Source: Anaerolineae bacterium (lineage in GTDB: Bacteria > Chloroflexota > Anaerolineae > Caldilineales > Caldilineaceae). From it: DNA of 64,000 bases. Made by a program: the position numbers and the translations under genes. Where the stretch lies: positions 1-64,000 of the forward strand of contig JAUIHI010000013.1 in assembly GCA_030432295.1 (NCBI GenBank), read 5' to 3'. The notes under the pieces were generated by a model. That model was not told the origin of the DNA. It did no database searches and worked only from the letters and a program-made list of their open reading frames with translations. This document shows, one piece after another, positions 23,338-30,678 of the stretch. The first letter of the stretch is position 1. The number at the start of each line of letters is the position of its first letter.

Positions 23338-25125
23338 GTGCCCCAAACTTTGGCTGAAATCCGGCCCGGCGCCTATTACGATTCGGTTGTGCTGATGCAG
23401 TTGCAGCGCGCCCTGGCCGACCTGCCCGGCGTGGACGACGCTGGTGTGGTGATGTGTACCACAGCCAATAAAGAGTTGCTGGAACAGAGCGGCCTGCTCA
23501 CGCCAGAAGTCCAGGCCGCCGCGCCGGAGGATTTGGTGATTGTCGTGCGCGCCGACGATGCGGAAGCCGCCCAGGCCGCGCTGGCCCAGGTGGATGAACT
23601 GATGGCCCGCCGTCGCTCGACCGGGGGGGACGAAGACTACCGGCCCAAGACTCTCGACAGTGCGGCCAAAATGCTGCCCGAAGCCGGATGGGTGCTGATT
23701 TCCGTGCCCGGGCGCTACGCTGCGGGAGTGGCGAGACAGGCGCTGGGGCTGGGCAAGAATGTCTTTCTCTACAGCGACAACGTTTCTGTGGAGGACGAAA
23801 TCGCCCTTAAAAATGATGCTGTGGCAAAGGGTCTGCTGGTGATGGGGCCGGACTGCGGCACCGCGATTGTGGATGGGGTGGGGCTGGGCTTTGCCAACCG
23901 GGTGCACCGGGGCAACATCGGCGTCGTGGCTGCGTCGGGGACCGGTCTGCAAGCCGTGACCGTCGGTATCCACCGCAACGGGGGCGGCATCACCCAGGCC
24001 TTCGGCACGGGCGGTCGGGATTTGTCCGAGGCTGTGGGCGCGGTGACTGCCAAAGCCGCCCTGGCCCGTCTCGCCGCGGACCCGCAGACGGAAGTGATTG
24101 TACTCGTCTCCAAACCGCCATCGCCGGCTGTGGCCGAGGAGTTGCTTTCCCTGGCCCGGCAGAGCGGCAAGCCGGTTGTGGTGGATTTCATCGGATTTCT
24201 TAACGCAGAGGCGCAAAGAGGCAAAGACGCAGAGTTAGAGGGGGAGGCGATTCGTTTTGTGCAAACGCTGGACGAGGCGGCGGATTTGGCAGTGGCTCTG
24301 GCGACGGCAGACCGCAGACCGCAGACGGCGGGTGACCGACGATACGACTCTTCGCAACTCGCCATTCGCAACTCGCAATTCCTGCGTGGCCTTTATTCCG
24401 GTGGTACGCTGGCCTACGAAGCGCTGCTTCTCCTGCAAGAGTACCTGCCGACGGTCTACTCCAACGCGCCGCTGAAGGGCGGTCCCCGGCTGGAGAACGC
24501 ACACGAAAGCCAGGGCCATACAATTGTGGATTTGGGCGAGGACGAATTTACCGTCGGTCGCCTGCACCCGATGCTGGACAACGACCTGCGCATCCGCCGC
24601 CTCCACGCCGAAGCCGCCGACCCGGAGACTGGCCTGCTCCTGCTGGATGTGGTCCTGGGCGACGGCGCTCACCTGGACCCGGCCAGCGAACTGGCTCCCG
24701 CCATCAGCGAAGCCATCGCCACAGCCGCCGCGGCGGGCCGCCAACTTTCCGTCGTCGCTGTCGTCGTCGGCACAGACGCTGACCCCCAAGGGCTGGACAG
24801 CCAGATCAAGCAGCTAACCGCAGCCGGCGCGCACGTCTTCACCCGGCACGACGAAGCGATCCGAGCTGTCGGCGCTGCCCTGGCGGGCGGGTCGCAGACG
24901 GTAGACGGCAGACCGCAGACGGCAGACGGCGAATCATCCACTCAGCCTGCAATTCGCAACTCGCAACTCGCAACTCGCAATCCCTTCGCCGCCCTCAATG
25001 TCGGTCTGGAATCCTTCACCGACAGCTTGAAATCTCAGGGCGCGGGAGTGGTGCAGGTGGATTGGAAACCACCGGCGGGGGGCAATGAGAAGTTGATGGG
25101 CTTACTCGCCAGAATGCGCCGCTAG
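23338..25125 (+). CDS. fdrA: FdrA family acyl-CoA synthetase-like protein
   Basis: FdrA proteins resemble the succinyl-CoA synthetase alpha subunit. In Escherichia coli FdrA, with YlbE and YlbF, has been linked to oxamate carbamoyl transfer in allantoin breakdown. The 595-residue product has the CoA-binding-like segment with GVVAASGTGLQAVTVGIHRN and GGITQAFGTGGRDLS, and a C-terminal ligase-like domain (FLRGLYSGGTLAYEALLLL, then HPMLDNDLRIRRL). GTG 23338 follows GGAG. Three segments (residues about 288-301, 322-349 and 519-549) are encoded by repeat-type DNA and read as NSQ-rich, low-complexity linkers. The DUF1116 gene nearby supports a shared pathway. Confidence 0.9.
   Translation: MPQTLAEIRPGAYYDSVVLMQLQRALADLPGVDDAGVVMCTTANKELLEQSGLLTPEVQAAAPEDLVIVVRADDAEAAQAALAQVDELMARRRSTGGDEDYRPKTLDSAAKMLPEAGWVLISVPGRYAAGVARQALGLGKNVFLYSDNVSVEDEIALKNDAVAKGLLVMGPDCGTAIVDGVGLGFANRVHRGNIGVVAASGTGLQAVTVGIHRNGGGITQAFGTGGRDLSEAVGAVTAKAALARLAADPQTEVIVLVSKPPSPAVAEELLSLARQSGKPVVVDFIGFLNAEAQRGKDAELEGEAIRFVQTLDEAADLAVALATADRRPQTAGDRRYDSSQLAIRNSQFLRGLYSGGTLAYEALLLLQEYLPTVYSNAPLKGGPRLENAHESQGHTIVDLGEDEFTVGRLHPMLDNDLRIRRLHAEAADPETGLLLLDVVLGDGAHLDPASELAPAISEAIATAAAAGRQLSVVAVVVGTDADPQGLDSQIKQLTAAGAHVFTRHDEAIRAVGAALAGGSQTVDGRPQTADGESSTQPAIRNSQLATRNPFAALNVGLESFTDSLKSQGAGVVQVDWKPPAGGNEKLMGLLARMRR
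24201..24383 (+). repeat. Repeat-derived DNA inside fdrA, first two segments
   Basis: Bases 24201-24238 consist of the word GCAAAGAGGCAAAGACGC with flanks, and 24301-24383 of GCAGACCGCAGACGG followed by CGCAACTCGCCATTCGCAAC. These are the same words found in intergenic palindromes elsewhere (43993, 39400, 51035). The reading frame stays open through them. Confidence 0.7.
24892..24982 (+). repeat. Repeat-derived DNA inside fdrA, third segment
   Basis: The segment joins GGTAGACGGCAGACCGCAGA to a tandem CGCAACTCGCAACTCGCAA stretch. It encodes a linker beginning SQTVDGRPQTADGE and ending RNSQLATRN. It is closely similar to the segment at 24301-24383, so two copies were accepted by one protein. 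Confidence 0.7.
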
Positions 25126-25139
25126 AATCAGGAGCCACC

Positions 25140-25685
25140 GTGCAACGCGAAGTGACGACCTATTATCTGGAAATCACCGATCCCGCCCAACTGCGCCCCA
25201 AGCGGGTGACAGGCCGGGACGATCTGATGCTGATGGAAGCGAAGATTCCTCTGCCGGAGTTGAGCCGCTTTCTCTACCGCTCTGTGGGCGGCGACTGGTA
25301 CTGGACCGTGCGCATCGGCTGGAGCTACGCGGAGTGGGAGCGCTGGCTCTCCCAGCCGGGGCTGCGCACGTGGATTCTCTACGTCGCAGGTACGCCAGCC
25401 GGCTATTTTGAACTGCTGGCCCATTCCGAGAGCGAAATCGAAATCGAACATTTCGGTCTGATTCCCCGCTTTACAGGCGAAGGGTTGGGCGGTTATCTGC
25501 TGACCCAGGCCATCGAGACTGCCTGGGCTATCGGCGGTCAGCGGGTCTGGCTGCACACCTGCACCCACGACCACCCAAACGCCCTCAGCAACTATACGGC
25601 CCGGGGGATGCGTCTCTTTCGGGAAGAGACGGAAAGCAAAGAATTGCCGGAAAAATCGCCGGGGCCGTGGCGGGGCGCACGATAG
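25140..25685 (+). CDS. GNAT family N-acetyltransferase
   Basis: The 181-residue product has the acetyl-CoA-binding motif A of GNAT enzymes (IEHFGLIPRFTGEGLGGYLL) with a conserved Q/R-x-x-G-x-G-like loop, followed by the helix and LHTCTHDHPNALSNY, typical of motif B. It would acetylate a small molecule or amine. GTG 25140 follows AGGAG, 14 bases after fdrA, so it is in the fdrA operon. The substrate is unknown. Confidence 0.85.
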   Translation: MQREVTTYYLEITDPAQLRPKRVTGRDDLMLMEAKIPLPELSRFLYRSVGGDWYWTVRIGWSYAEWERWLSQPGLRTWILYVAGTPAGYFELLAHSESEIEIEHFGLIPRFTGEGLGGYLLTQAIETAWAIGGQRVWLHTCTHDHPNALSNYTARGMRLFREETESKELPEKSPGPWRGAR

Positions 25686-25725
25686 ATGCCCCTTTCCACA
25701 TTCATTTTCAACAAAGGGTCACGCT

Positions 25726-26970
25726 GTGAACACAATTGATCAAGCCAATGCAATCGCTGTCGAGCGAATGATCGAAGCCCGACCTGTCCTCGTCGGTCTG
25801 GGCAAAGCGCTGGATGTGATTCCGGGGATGCACGCGGATCTGCTCCTCCACGCGGGGCCGCCGATTACCTGGGAGCGGGCCTCCGGGCCGCTGAAGGGCG
25901 CAATAATCGGCGCTCTGATCTTCGAGGGGCGGGCGACAAACGCGGCGGAAGCGGAAGCGCTGATCACCTCCGGCGCGGTGCAGTTGGAGCCGTGCCACCA
26001 CCACAGCGCGGTGGGACCGATGGCCGGGGTCACATCGCCGTCGATGGCCGTCTATATTGTGGAGAACTGCACCCACGGCAACCGGGCTTTCTCCAACCTC
26101 AACGAAGGCTACGGCAAAGTGCTGCGCTACGGCGCGTATAGCGAGGAAGTGCAGGCCAAACTGCGTTGGATGCACGCTGTGATGGCTCCGGTCCTGGCCG
26201 CGGCCATCACAGCGACCGGCGGGATGGACATCCGCGCCCTGCTGGCCGAGGCTCTGCATATGGGCGACGAGGGCCACAACCGCAACAAAGCCGCTTCGAT
26301 TATCTTCACCAAAAATCTGGCCCCCCACATCGCCAAAGCTGCGCCCGACGGGACGACCGCTGCCGCCATCATTCAGGCGCTGGGCGACAACGCTCTCTGT
26401 GTGCTGAATCCAGTGATGGCCGCCTGCAAAGCCATGGCCGACGCTGCCCACGGTGTGGAAGGCAGCACTCTCGTCACTACAATGGCCCGTAACGGTACGG
26501 ACTTCGGCATCCGGGTCAGCGGGCTGAGCGAGCGCTGGTTTACCGCGGCCGCGCAGGTGCCGAATGGCCTCTACTTTCCCGGCTTCCAGGCCGAGGACGC
26601 CAACCGTGACATTGGCGACAGTACGATTACGGAGACGGCGGGCATCGGCGCCTTTGCGATGGCTGCCGCGCCCGCCATCGTCACTTTCGTCAGCGGCACG
26701 CCCAAGGACGCCATCAACGCCACACTGGAAATGTACGAAATCACTGTCGCTGAACACAAAGCCTTCACCATTCCCCAACTGGACTTCCGGGGCACGCCCG
26801 TCGGCATCGACCTGCGCGCCGTCGTCGAGACCGGCATTACCCCCCGGGTCAACACCGGCATCGCCCACAAAGAGGCCGGCGTCGGCCAGATCGGCGCGGG
26901 GCTGGTGCGCCCCCCGATGGGGATTTTCGAGGAGGCGCTGGTGGCGTTTGCGGAGCGGTACGGATTTTGA
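25726..26970 (+). CDS. DUF1116 family protein (YlbE-like)
   Basis: The 414-residue product matches DUF1116, the family of E. coli YlbE, which works with FdrA in the proposed oxamate carbamoyltransferase. Recognisable stretches are LLHAGPPITWERASGPLKGA, ALHMGDEGHNRNKAAS and the C-terminal IGAGLVRPPMGIFEEAL. GTG 25726 follows AAAGGG. Together with fdrA it suggests ureide or carbamoyl-compound catabolism. The third E. coli partner (DUF2877) and a carbamate kinase are not in this window. Confidence 0.88.
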   Translation: MNTIDQANAIAVERMIEARPVLVGLGKALDVIPGMHADLLLHAGPPITWERASGPLKGAIIGALIFEGRATNAAEAEALITSGAVQLEPCHHHSAVGPMAGVTSPSMAVYIVENCTHGNRAFSNLNEGYGKVLRYGAYSEEVQAKLRWMHAVMAPVLAAAITATGGMDIRALLAEALHMGDEGHNRNKAASIIFTKNLAPHIAKAAPDGTTAAAIIQALGDNALCVLNPVMAACKAMADAAHGVEGSTLVTTMARNGTDFGIRVSGLSERWFTAAAQVPNGLYFPGFQAEDANRDIGDSTITETAGIGAFAMAAAPAIVTFVSGTPKDAINATLEMYEITVAEHKAFTIPQLDFRGTPVGIDLRAVVETGITPRVNTGIAHKEAGVGQIGAGLVRPPMGIFEEALVAFAERYGF

Positions 26971-27503
26971 CGGCGGACGACGGACGGTGGACGAACGGGT
27001 CCGTTTGTTGACGGCGTTTTTGGAGGCCGGTTCGATGGGTTTCAAGTTTGAGAAGTTGGATGTCTGGAAGGCGGCGCTGGACTATCTGGATTTAGTCTAT
27101 GCAATTGCCGCGTTGTTACCCAAAAGCGAAGAATACAACTTGAAATCGCAGATGGTCCGGGCGGGAACATCCATCACGCTGAATATTGCTGAGGGTTCGA
27201 CCGGACAAACCGATGCCGAACAGGCGCGCTTTTTGGGGATGGCGATCCGCTCTCTGCTCGAAACCGTCGCCTGCCAGCACATCATCAACCGGCGCGACTA
27301 CCTGACGGATAAAACACTCCTCCGCCAAGCATACAAAGACGCGCAAATTCTGGCTGCGCAACTCCAGTCAATGCGCAAAGCCATTGCCCCAGACCAGTCC
27401 TGGCTGCGAGAATCACCTACCGACTACAATACCGAATCCGAAGTCGAATTCTGATCCGCGTACAACTTCACATACGTTCGTCTTTCGTCCGCCGTCTGTC
27501 GTC
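26969..27503. repeat. Inverted-repeat arms flanking the four-helix-bundle gene
   Basis: The arm at 26969-26997 (GACGGCGGACGACGG word) is approximately the reverse complement of 27475-27503. It starts at the DUF1116 stop codon. Elsewhere such arms lie within about 100 bases of each other; here they enclose a complete gene at 27035-27454. Confidence 0.7.
27035..27454 (+). CDS. Four-helix-bundle protein (23S rRNA intervening-sequence / S23 family)
   Basis: The 139-residue product begins FKFEKLDVWKAALDYLDLVY and contains QMVRAGTSITLNIAEGS, the two signatures of the four-helix-bundle family first found encoded inside 23S rRNA intervening sequences and related to the Avd accessory protein of diversity-generating retroelements. 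These proteins are small, basic pentamers thought to bind nucleic acid. The gene lies between the two arms of an inverted repeat, reminiscent of intervening-sequence organisation, although this is not rRNA. No clear Shine-Dalgarno sequence precedes ATG 27035, though GGAGG occurs 11 bases upstream. Confidence 0.88.
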   Translation: MGFKFEKLDVWKAALDYLDLVYAIAALLPKSEEYNLKSQMVRAGTSITLNIAEGSTGQTDAEQARFLGMAIRSLLETVACQHIINRRDYLTDKTLLRQAYKDAQILAAQLQSMRKAIAPDQSWLRESPTDYNTESEVEF

Positions 27504-27560
27504 CTGCCCTTACACGTCAGCTTCATCTAATCGACTCTTTCCACTACCGGAGTAAACCTA

Positions 27561-28346
27561 ATGAAAATCTACGACCTCTCCCAACCCCTCAACGCCGACT
27601 GCTCGTTCTGGCCCTTTTACCCGCCCTTTGAGGTGAAGTATTTCAAGCGCAAGTCGGAGCACGGGGTGAACGCCCAGTATATCCAGACCTCCAACCACAT
27701 GGGAACCCACCTGGACGCGCCCCGCCATTTTGTCACCAACGGCAAGACGATCGACCAGCTCCCCCTGGACTGGCTCTACGGCGAAGGGGTTATCGTCGAT
27801 CTGAGCGATCTGGACGAGTTGGACATCTTCACGCCGGAAATGATCGAAGAGCGGGTGGAAGTGCGGGATGGGGATATTCTTTTCATCAACACCGGATGGC
27901 ACAAGTACAGCTTCCTGGCGCCGGAGGGCGATGAGGAGAAGTACATTCAGCGCCACCCCGGTCCCCATCACAGCATCTGTCAGTGGCTGATCGACAAGAA
28001 GATTCACCTTTGGGGCGTGGATATGATATCCACGGATCACCCGATGAACCTGCCGATTGGCCGCTTTTTGGGCCGGGGTGGGCTGGAACATTGGCAGAAA
28101 GTGCGGGCACAGTGCGAGGATAAATTCGGTGGCTCGGACAAAGTGGACGAACTTTTTCCGCCCGAAGCCTACCAGCTCACCCACAACGCCCTCTTCCCCC
28201 ACGACTGTGTACACGTGGAAAATATGGGCGGTCAGATCGGCGCGCCGGAACTACAGAACCGTCGCCTGACCCTGGGCGCGTTCCCCTGGCTCTTCAAGGG
28301 CGGCGAAGCGGCTTTCTGTCGGGCCGTGGCTTTTTTGGATGAATAG
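27561..28346 (+). CDS. Cyclase family protein (kynurenine formamidase-like hydrolase)
   Basis: The 261-residue product has the metal-binding signature of the family, SNHMGTHLDAPRHF, starting near residue 50, and a C-terminal HVENMGGQI. Members hydrolyse amides or isatin-like rings with Zn or Mn. GGAGTAAA stands before ATG 27561. Its position with fdrA and DUF1116 suggests hydrolysis of a cyclic or amide intermediate in N-heterocycle catabolism; the substrate is not predictable. Confidence 0.9.
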   Translation: MKIYDLSQPLNADCSFWPFYPPFEVKYFKRKSEHGVNAQYIQTSNHMGTHLDAPRHFVTNGKTIDQLPLDWLYGEGVIVDLSDLDELDIFTPEMIEERVEVRDGDILFINTGWHKYSFLAPEGDEEKYIQRHPGPHHSICQWLIDKKIHLWGVDMISTDHPMNLPIGRFLGRGGLEHWQKVRAQCEDKFGGSDKVDELFPPEAYQLTHNALFPHDCVHVENMGGQIGAPELQNRRLTLGAFPWLFKGGEAAFCRAVAFLDE

Positions 28347-28360
28347 AATAGAAGTCGAAA

Positions 28361-28426
28361 GACGGTGGACGAAGGACGAACTGATAGTCAATGTCGTGTG
28401 AATCCGTTCGTCTTTCGTCTACCGTC
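28361..28426. repeat. Inverted repeat of the GACGG family
   Basis: Arms 28361-28381 and 28406-28426 are complementary with two mismatches. They lie between the cyclase and DinB genes. The arm words match those around the four-helix-bundle gene and at 29981. Confidence 0.8.
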
Positions 28427-28475
28427 CGCCGTCAAATCCACAAGACTCAATGCCCTTTCCGAAGGAGTAAAACCG

Positions 28476-28982
28476 ATGCTACCCGAAATTCAAGCCTATC
28501 TCAATCTCATCAATGACCTGCGCGGTCAAGTGGGAAAGCTCGTCGCGGACCTGCCCGGCGACGCGCTCAGTTGGCGGCCTGTGGAAGGGGAGGGCGATCA
28601 CGCCACCAACTCCCTGGCGGTGATGGCTGCCCACGCGGCCGGCGGCGAAGCCTTCTGGATCGGCGAGGTGATCGGCGGTCTGCCCAGCACCCGCAACCGG
28701 GAGGCTGAATTCGCCACGGGTGTGGAAAGTGCCGCCCCCCTTCTTGCCCGGCTGGAAGAAGTGGGCGAAGCGACCCAGCGGCTGATGCCTACCTTCACTG
28801 CTGAACAGTTGGAGCGCATCTACACCCACAACAACTACGACTTCACCGGGCGCTGGGCCATTTTGCACGTCATCGAACACACTTCCCTGCATTTGGGCCA
28901 CATGCAGATCACCTATCAGCTATGGAACAGCGGAAAAGGTGCAGGCTCGCCCCGCTGGTTCGAGCGACCGGGCAGACTGTAG
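28476..28982 (+). CDS. DinB-like family protein
   Basis: The 168-residue product is a predicted DinB/YfiT four-helix protein, a superfamily of metal-dependent thiol or hydrolase enzymes (not the DinB polymerase). Candidate metal-binding His residues occur in the middle (MAAHAAGGEAFW) and C-terminal (HVIEHTSLHLGHMQ) helices. AAGGAG stands nine bases before ATG 28476; an in-frame start at 28365 would lie inside an inverted repeat. No specific function is assigned. Confidence 0.83.
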   Translation: MLPEIQAYLNLINDLRGQVGKLVADLPGDALSWRPVEGEGDHATNSLAVMAAHAAGGEAFWIGEVIGGLPSTRNREAEFATGVESAAPLLARLEEVGEATQRLMPTFTAEQLERIYTHNNYDFTGRWAILHVIEHTSLHLGHMQITYQLWNSGKGAGSPRWFERPGRL

Positions 28983-28999
28983 TAAAGTAACCGGTACTC

Positions 29000-29028
29000 T
29001 TTCGATCAGCCCCAAATGCTGGTACAAT
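29000..29028 (+). promoter_or_regulatory. Candidate promoter of the second hydroxylase pair
   Basis: TACAAT at 29023-29028 is preceded by TGG, giving an extended -10. TTTCGA at 29000-29005 is a weak -35 at 17 bases. Confidence 0.4.
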
Positions 29029-29112
29029 TCGTGTTGCGTCCTGCGTATTTCGTAAAATCTGCGGCTATCCTCCTTTCCGGGATATCCGCGTTCCATTCTG
29101 TGGATTGTCCGC

Positions 29113-30003
29113 ATGAAACCTGCTGCGTTTGATTACTTTGCGCCGAAAAACATAGAGGAAGCCCTGGCGCTGCTGGGCGAACACGGCTACGACGCCAAGC
29201 CCCTGGCTGGTGGCCAGAGCCTTGTGCCGACGATGAATTTTCGCCTGGCCCAGCCGACTGTGCTGGTGGACCTGAACGGCATCGACGAGCTTTTCTTCAT
29301 TCGGGAGAGCGGCGACGGTCTGCGCATCGGCGCGATGACCCGCCAGCGCGCGGTCGAACGCAGTCCACTGGTCCAGCGCCGCGCCCCGCTGATCCACGAG
29401 ACAATGCCCCACATCGCCCACCCGCAGATTCGCAACCGGGGCACTTTTGGTGGAAGCCTGGCCCACGCCGACCCGGCCTCGGAACTGCCCGCGCTGGCCG
29501 TGACTCTCGATGCCCGGCTTCGGGTTCAGAGCAGCCGGGGGGAGCGCTGGGTAGCAGCCAGGGATTTCTATCTCGACCTCTTCGCCACAGATATGCAACC
29601 CGACGAACTGCTGGTGGAGATCGCCATCCCCGACCTGCCCGCCCGCACTGGCTGGGCTTTTGACGAAGTGGCCCGCCGCCACGGCGACTACGCGATGGCC
29701 GGCGCGGCCGCGACCGTCACACTGGCCGAAGATGGCACAATCGCCGCGGCCCGGCTCGTCTATCTGAGCGTGGGTGACTTCCCCACCCAAGCCGTCCAGG
29801 CCGAGGCCCTATTGACCGGCGAACAGCCTACCGCCGCCCTCATCCGTGCCGCCGCCGAAACCGCGGCTGCTCAGGACATCGACCCCGGCAGCGACATCCA
29901 CGCCAGCGCCGACTACCGGCGACATCTGGCGAAGGTGTTGGCGGGGCGGGTGTTGGCGCGGGCGGTAGAAAGAGCAAAAATGACGGCGGACGATAGACGA
30001 TAG
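29113..30003 (+). CDS. FAD-binding subunit of a second molybdenum hydroxylase
   Basis: The 296-residue product is a CoxM/XdhB-type medium subunit with both FAD signatures, AGGQSLVPTMNFRL and RNRGTFGGSLAHADPASE. It differs clearly from the paralogue at 15451. Its last residues (MTADDRR) and stop are encoded by the first arm of an inverted repeat, so the C-terminus may have been reset by the repeat. The partner 2Fe-2S subunit follows after 114 bases. No large Mo subunit gene is adjacent. Confidence 0.92.
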   Translation: MKPAAFDYFAPKNIEEALALLGEHGYDAKPLAGGQSLVPTMNFRLAQPTVLVDLNGIDELFFIRESGDGLRIGAMTRQRAVERSPLVQRRAPLIHETMPHIAHPQIRNRGTFGGSLAHADPASELPALAVTLDARLRVQSSRGERWVAARDFYLDLFATDMQPDELLVEIAIPDLPARTGWAFDEVARRHGDYAMAGAAATVTLAEDGTIAAARLVYLSVGDFPTQAVQAEALLTGEQPTAALIRAAAETAAAQDIDPGSDIHASADYRRHLAKVLAGRVLARAVERAKMTADDRR

Positions 30004-30091
30004 ACGAACGCCGGGTCCGGTACCGGCACAATTGAAACAATTACGCGGCCAACACGCAAAACGTTCGTCCGCCGTCCGCCGTCCGCCGTCG
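29981..30091. repeat. Inverted repeat overlapping the 3' end of the FAD-subunit gene
   Basis: Arms at 29981-30010 and 30062-30091 (words GACGGCGGACG and CGTTCGTCCGCC) are complementary with few mismatches. The first arm supplies the stop codon of the FAD-subunit gene. Confidence 0.78.
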
Positions 30092-30117
30092 CAGCATCAC
30101 CAGCGGAGAAGATTTGC

Positions 30118-30612
30118 ATGTCCCGATCAATCCCGATTACCGTCACCGTCAACACCACCGAATATTCCCGCTCCGTCGAGGCGCGCCTGCTGCTCAGCGA
30201 CTTTCTGCGCCACGACCTGGAACTGACGGGAACCCACGTGGGCTGTGAGCACGGCGTCTGCGGCGCGTGTACTGTGCTGCTGGACGGCGCGCCCGTGCGC
30301 TCTTGTCTGCTCTTTGCTGTGCAGGCCAACGGTCGGGAAGTGATGACCGTCGAGGGACTTTCCACCGGACCCAACCCGGAGCAGATGCACCCGTTACAGA
30401 CCGGTTTCTGGGATGCCCACGGCCTGCAATGCGGCTACTGCACACCGGGAATTCTGATGAGTATCGTGCCCTTTTTAGAGGAGAACCCGGACCCGTCCGA
30501 GCAGGAAATTCGGGAGGCGCTGTCGGGGAATCTCTGCCGCTGCACAGGCTACCAGAAAATTGTGGAGGCTGTGCAAGTGGGGGCGCGCTTGATGCGGGAG
30601 ACAGCGAAATGA
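30118..30612 (+). CDS. (2Fe-2S)-binding subunit of a second molybdenum hydroxylase
   Basis: The 164-residue product has both cluster motifs: CEHGVCGACTV with a Cys in VRSC for the ferredoxin-type cluster, and QCGYCTPG with NLCRCTGY for the second. It would link a Mo subunit to the FAD subunit at 29113. The next gene downstream encodes an unrelated membrane protein, so the catalytic subunit must be encoded elsewhere or is absent. Confidence 0.93.
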   Translation: MSRSIPITVTVNTTEYSRSVEARLLLSDFLRHDLELTGTHVGCEHGVCGACTVLLDGAPVRSCLLFAVQANGREVMTVEGLSTGPNPEQMHPLQTGFWDAHGLQCGYCTPGILMSIVPFLEENPDPSEQEIREALSGNLCRCTGYQKIVEAVQVGARLMRETAK

Positions 30613-30678
30613 ATGGTCGTATACGTGTACATCAGCCCCGGAACTGACCCCGGAACTGATTTGCCAGGAGGGATACTT

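Noticed and set aside
24892-24982. Possible short CRISPR-like or tandem-repeat array (CGCAACTCGCAACTCGCAA)
   Set aside because: The unit is about seven bases, there are no spacers, it lies inside the fdrA reading frame, and no cas genes are present.
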